From Aequorivita sinensis (lineage in GTDB: Bacteria; Bacteroidota; Bacteroidia; Flavobacteriales; Flavobacteriaceae): 64,000 nucleotides of DNA. The notes under the pieces were generated by a model that saw only the letters and a program-made list of their open reading frames with translations, was not told the origin of the DNA and searched no databases. Positions within the stretch are counted from its first letter, which is position 1; each line of letters starts with the position of its first letter. The stretch lies in contig NZ_VDMC01000009.1 of assembly GCF_006346335.1 (NCBI RefSeq), positions 41,332 through 105,331 on the forward strand, written 5' to 3'. The translations under genes were made by a program, and so were the position numbers. This document shows positions 61,901 to 64,000 of the stretch, one piece after another.

Positions 61901-64000
61901 TCACCGTTCTCGTCATTAAAGATTCCTGTTTTTACAATCGCAATTACAGGGTTTTGACAAAGTTCGATAACTGTTGGGTCGTCGTTTCCAATTGTTGATC
62001 CGGATACATCACTTACCTCTGTCTGGTTAGGAGTAGTTCCTGTAGCTGTCGCTTGGTTCACTACTTCCCCAGCATCAATATCTGCCTGGGTGATTGCGTA
62101 GCTCGCTTCATATATCCAAGTTTCTGTTACATCAAGCTCTCCATCCCCATCAGTATCTCCACTTATTGGACCGGCTAATGGACCTCCTAATAATGGATCG
62201 TCTACTATGATGTTAGACAGACTTACATTTCCTTGGTTAGTTACTGTGAAAGTGTATGTGATAGTCTCATCAACATTAGTACAACCATCATCGTTCTCAT
62301 CATTGAAAACTCCTGTTTTCACAATCGCTATTGCAGGGTTTTGACAAAGTTCGATAACTGTCGGCTCGTCGTTTCCAATTGTCGATCCTGATAAATCAGA
62401 TACTGTACTTTGGTCTGGAGCTGTTCCGGTAGCTGTCGCTTGGTTGACTACTTCCCCAGCATCAATATCTACCTGAGTAATTGTGTAGCTCGCTTCATAT
62501 ATCCAAGTTTCTGTTACATCAAGCTCTCCATCCCCATCAGTATCTCCACTTATTGGACCGGCTAATGGACCTCCTAATAATGGATCGTTTACTATGATAT
62601 TAGACAGACTTACATTTCCTTGGTTAGTTACTGTAAAAGTATATGTGATAGTCTCGTCAACATCTGAACAGTCATTATCGTTCTCATCATTGAAAACTCC
62701 TGTTTTCACAATCGCTATTGCAGCGTTTTGACAAAGTTCGATAACTGTTGGGTTGTCTCCTACATAACCATCATTGTTAGAGATGTCGGTTACTTCTGCA
62801 CCTGCTGGTGTCGTACCAACTACTTCTGCAGAATTTGTAAATGTTCCATTATCTATATCAGCTTGTGTGATGGTATAACTTGCTGTAAATGTAGTAGTGT
62901 CCTCTTCACCCGGTGCCAATGTGATTGGACCTCCTGATACAGTAACGCCTCCAACTAAATCACTTACCATTACATCGGTTAGGGTAACATTTCCAGTGTT
63001 CTTAACAGAGAAGCTATAATTGATTACATCACCAACCGCTAATGTTGAACATCCTGTAGTTGGATCTACTTCAACATCTGAAGTTTTGATAAGAGCAATA
63101 CTTGCATCTGTACAAATAGTTACAACTGTTGGGTTGTCACCTACATAACCATCATTGTTAGAGATGTCGGTTACTTCTGCACCTGCTGGTGTCGTACCAA
63201 CTACTTCTGCAGAATTTGTAAATGTTCCATTATCTATATCAGCTTGTGTGATGGTATAGCTTGCTGTAAATGTAGTAGTGTCCTCTTCACCTGGTGCCAA
63301 TGTGATTGGACCTCCTGATACAGTAACGCCTCCAACTAAATCACTTACAATTACATCAGTTAGGGTAACGTTTCCAGTGTTCTTAACAGAGAAGCTATAG
63401 GTAATAATATCACCAACCTCTAGTGTTGAACATCCTGTAGTCGGATCTACTTCAACATCCGAAGTTTTAATAAGGGCAATACTTGCATCAGTACAAATAG
63501 TTACAACTGTTGGGTTGTCACCTACATAACCATCATTGTTAGAGATGTCGGTTACTTCTGCACCTGCTGGTGTCGTACCAACTACTTCTGCAGAATTTGT
63601 AAATGTTCCATTATCTATATCAGCTTGTGTGATGGTATAGCTTGCTGTAAATGTAGTAGTGTCCTCTTGACCTGGTGCCAATGTGATTGGACCTCCAGAT
63701 ACGGTAACACCACCTACTAAATCACTTACCATAACATCAGTTAGGGTAACGTTTCCAGTGTTCTTAACGGAGAAGCTATAAGTAATGATATCACCTACCT
63801 CTAGTGTTGAACATCCTGTGGTCGGATCTACTTCAACATCTGAAGTTTTGATAAGTGCAATACTTGCATCAGTACAGATAGTTACAACTGTTGGGTTGTT
63901 GCCTGTATAGCTTGAGTTATCTGATTCATCATCCACTTGGGTGTTGCTAGGCGTTGTACCAACTACCTTAGCTGTGTTCTCAAACTCACCTGCATTAATA
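58972..64000 (-). CDS. Giant repeat adhesin with type B T9SS (gliding-motility) C-terminus, N-terminus missing
   Basis: The frame is open to the right edge: 21 codons continue upstream of the GTG at 63936, so this is the C-terminal part (more than 1,675 residues) of a larger surface protein. From N to C: part of one repeat; three 127-residue type A repeats; seven 129-residue type B repeats; two variant repeats (about 123 and 120 residues); and a type B T9SS C-terminal domain ([13 protein letters not shown] to Y-L-Y-I-N-R). Repeats are DUF11/DUF7507-like beta-sandwiches with I-V-K-T-G and [10 protein letters not shown]. Each has two Cys and one or two acidic D-x-D-x-D-G-type loops. Probable role: adhesion or gliding stalk at the surface. 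Confidence 0.93.
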   Translation of the reverse strand, partial: INAGEFENTAKVVGTTPSNTQVDDESDNSSYTGNNPTVVTICTDASIALIKTSDVEVDPTTGCSTLEVGDIITYSFSVKNTGNVTLTDVMVSDLVGGVTVSGGPITLAPGQEDTTTFTASYTITQADIDNGTFTNSAEVVGTTPAGAEVTDISNNDGYVGDNPTVVTICTDASIALIKTSDVEVDPTTGCSTLEVGDIITYSFSVKNTGNVTLTDVIVSDLVGGVTVSGGPITLAPGEEDTTTFTASYTITQADIDNGTFTNSAEVVGTTPAGAEVTDISNNDGYVGDNPTVVTICTDASIALIKTSDVEVDPTTGCSTLAVGDVINYSFSVKNTGNVTLTDVMVSDLVGGVTVSGGPITLAPGEEDTTTFTASYTITQADIDNGTFTNSAEVVGTTPAGAEVTDISNNDGYVGDNPTVIELCQNAAIAIVKTGVFNDENDNDCSDVDETITYTFTVTNQGNVSLSNIIVNDPLLGGPLAGPISGDTDGDGELDVTETWIYEASYTITQVDIDAGEVVNQATATGTAPDQSTVSDLSGSTIGNDEPTVIELCQNPAIAIVKTGVFNDENDDGCTNVDETITYTFTVTNQGNVSLSNIIVDDPLLGGPLAGPISGDTDGDGELDVTETWIYEASYAITQADIDAGEVVNQATATGTTPNQTEVSDVSGSTIGNDDPTVIELCQNPVIAIVKTGIFNDENGDDCSDVDETITYTFTVTNQGNVSLSNIIVDDPLLGGPIAGPISGDTDGDGELDVTETWIYEASYAITQADIDAGEVVNQATATGTAPDQSTVSDLSGSTVGNDEPTVIELCQNPAIAIVKAGVFNDENGDDCSDVDETITYTFTVTNQGNVSLSNIIVDDPLLGGPLAGPISGDTDGDGELDVTETWIYEASYAITQADIDTGEVVNQATATGTAPDQSTVSDLSGSTIGNDDPTVIELCQNPAIAIVKTGIFNDENGDACSNVDETITYTFTVTNQGNVSLSNIIVDDPLLGGPLAGPLSGDTDGDGELDVTETWIYEASYAITQADIDAGEVVNQATATGTAPDQSTVSDLSGSTIDDDEPTLIDLCQKPEIVIVKTGVFNDENGDACSNVDETITYTFTVINQGNVSLSNIIVDDPLLGGPIAGPLSGDTDGDGELDVTETWIYEASYAITQADIDAGEVVNQATATGTAPDQTVVSDDSGTEINNDDPTIIDLCQKPEIVIVKAGVFNDENGDGCSDVDETITYTFTVTNQGNVSLSNIIVDDPLLGGPIAGPISGDTDGDGELDVTETWIYEASYAITQADIDAGEVVNQATATGTAPDQTVVSDDSGTAIDNDDPIIITLCQNASIAVIKVGTPVDENNDGCAGIDETIIYTFSVKNTGNVSLTNVIITDPLVTVTGGPIDLAAGEEDVTTFTATYIISQTDVDAGFIENQALAEGIAPAGNIVSDLSDHTSYLEDNPTITSLCNNPSISLEKSGVFNDENGDGASDVGETISYTFVVTNTGDVTLYNITISDPLPGIVMSGGPIEVLQPGEVDSTTFTATYSITQQDIDNGQVVNLATVTGEDNTGATVEDEAEAVVVLPDVLGVVFEIFNGITPNGDGMNDFFWIRGINNYPNNNVKIFNRWGVLVYETDGYGQGEDDSINTFRGISEGRVTVQKDKELPTGTYFYILTFQGDNPGKDTYTGYLYINR
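60028..62736 (-). repeat. Seven tandem 387-base repeats (type B)
   Basis: 2709 bases, exactly 7 x 387, measured from the Leu of each L-C-Q motif. The copies are nearly identical in long stretches. Each encodes 129 residues with D-E-N-x-x-x-C-S-x-V-D-E and [12 protein letters not shown] loops. High DNA identity implies recent duplication or gene conversion, and copy number may vary. Confidence 0.9.
62737..63879 (-). repeat. Three tandem 381-base repeats (type A)
   Basis: 1143 bases, exactly 3 x 381, each encoding 127 residues ([13 protein letters not shown] to N-P-T-V). Near-identical at DNA level. A further copy begins at 63880 and runs off the window. Confidence 0.9.

Noticed and set aside
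60218..61957. Five plus-strand ORFs of 63 codons at exact 387-base spacing inside the adhesin gene
   Set aside because: They are antisense shadows of the repeat; their spacing equals the repeat unit and their sequence follows the coding strand. No promoter or independent codon signal is seen.
60028..63879. Regular direct repeats reminiscent of a CRISPR array
   Set aside because: The units are 381-387 bases, continuous and in-frame coding, without short repeats and unique spacers.
1..64000. Prophage, integrative element, insertion sequence or defence island
   Set aside because: No integrase, transposase, phage structural, restriction, toxin-antitoxin or CRISPR genes are visible, and gene composition looks uniform and chromosomal.

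Overview
The window is AT-rich chromosomal DNA from a member of the Bacteroidota, most likely a marine Flavobacteriaceae. The evidence is consistent. Several secreted proteins end in type IX secretion (T9SS) C-terminal signals. There is a PorP/SprF-type outer-membrane partner. Lipoproteins carry the Asp-rich export signal after the lipobox Cys. Bacillithiol synthesis (bshC) and the DUF4295 ribosomal-operon protein are present. Promoters are of the Bacteroidota kind (TTG, about 20 bases, then TAnnTTTG), and genes mostly lack Shine-Dalgarno sequences. I see no rRNA, tRNA, CRISPR array, insertion sequence or prophage. Nearly everything is vertically inherited core or family-level accessory content.

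Layout. 1-5074 (minus): a beta-helix lipoprotein cut by the left edge, a DUF4412 protein, and a LytTR response regulator with its 7TM histidine kinase. 5075-5505: an intergenic stretch with a complete orphan transcription unit (promoter, large hairpin, terminator) and then the promoter of the next operon. 5506-11787 (plus): a small membrane protein overlapping a glycosyltransferase, SanA-like protein, Qnr/McbG-like pentapeptide protein, uvrB, an M48-like metalloprotease, and a small gene broken by an in-frame stop. 11881-18160: GH3-like adenylating enzyme, rluF, hsp20, DUF2254 protein, sucC and a cold-shock protein. 18320-26126: a large M36 metalloprotease, then the mnmA - subtilisin-like protease - nitronate monooxygenase operon. 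26333-35924: bshC, ftsY, DUF4295, rpmG, rpmB, cinA, FAH-family hydrolase, DnaQ-like exonuclease, 2-oxoacid dehydrogenase E2, GT2 and recR. 36011-46709: an Asp-box T9SS protein, Na+/solute symporter, CoA-binding protein, KAS III, an S9 peptidase, and a TetR-ABC1 kinase pair. 46927-53943: htpG, DoxX-like protein, S1/P1 nuclease, alpha/beta hydrolase, DUF819 transporter-like protein, DUF4369 lipoprotein and a small conserved protein. 54009-55911: an idi - PTPS - manA operon with overlapping genes. 56019-64000: a giant repeat adhesin with a type B T9SS signal, its PorP/SprF partner and an OmpA/PD40 protein.

How the genes work together. The clearest system is the right-hand module. A surface adhesin of more than 1,675 residues, made of 127- and 129-residue repeats, is followed by PorP/SprF and by a periplasmic OmpA-domain protein, an arrangement typical of T9SS type B substrates. 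The repeats are regular at DNA level (7 x 387 and 3 x 381 bases exactly) and carry about 16 EF-hand/dockerin-like acidic loops, which suggests a calcium-stiffened stalk. The observations most worth follow-up are two orphan plus-strand RNA loci (about 5249-5457 and 40541-40625), the nonsense-interrupted gene at 11374-11787, the Cx5HGH (biopterin-type) PTPS inside an idi/manA operon, and an operator-like repeat array in front of the TetR-ABC1 kinase pair. I found no convincing new defence or mobile system. All family calls are from reading the sequence; no database search was run.
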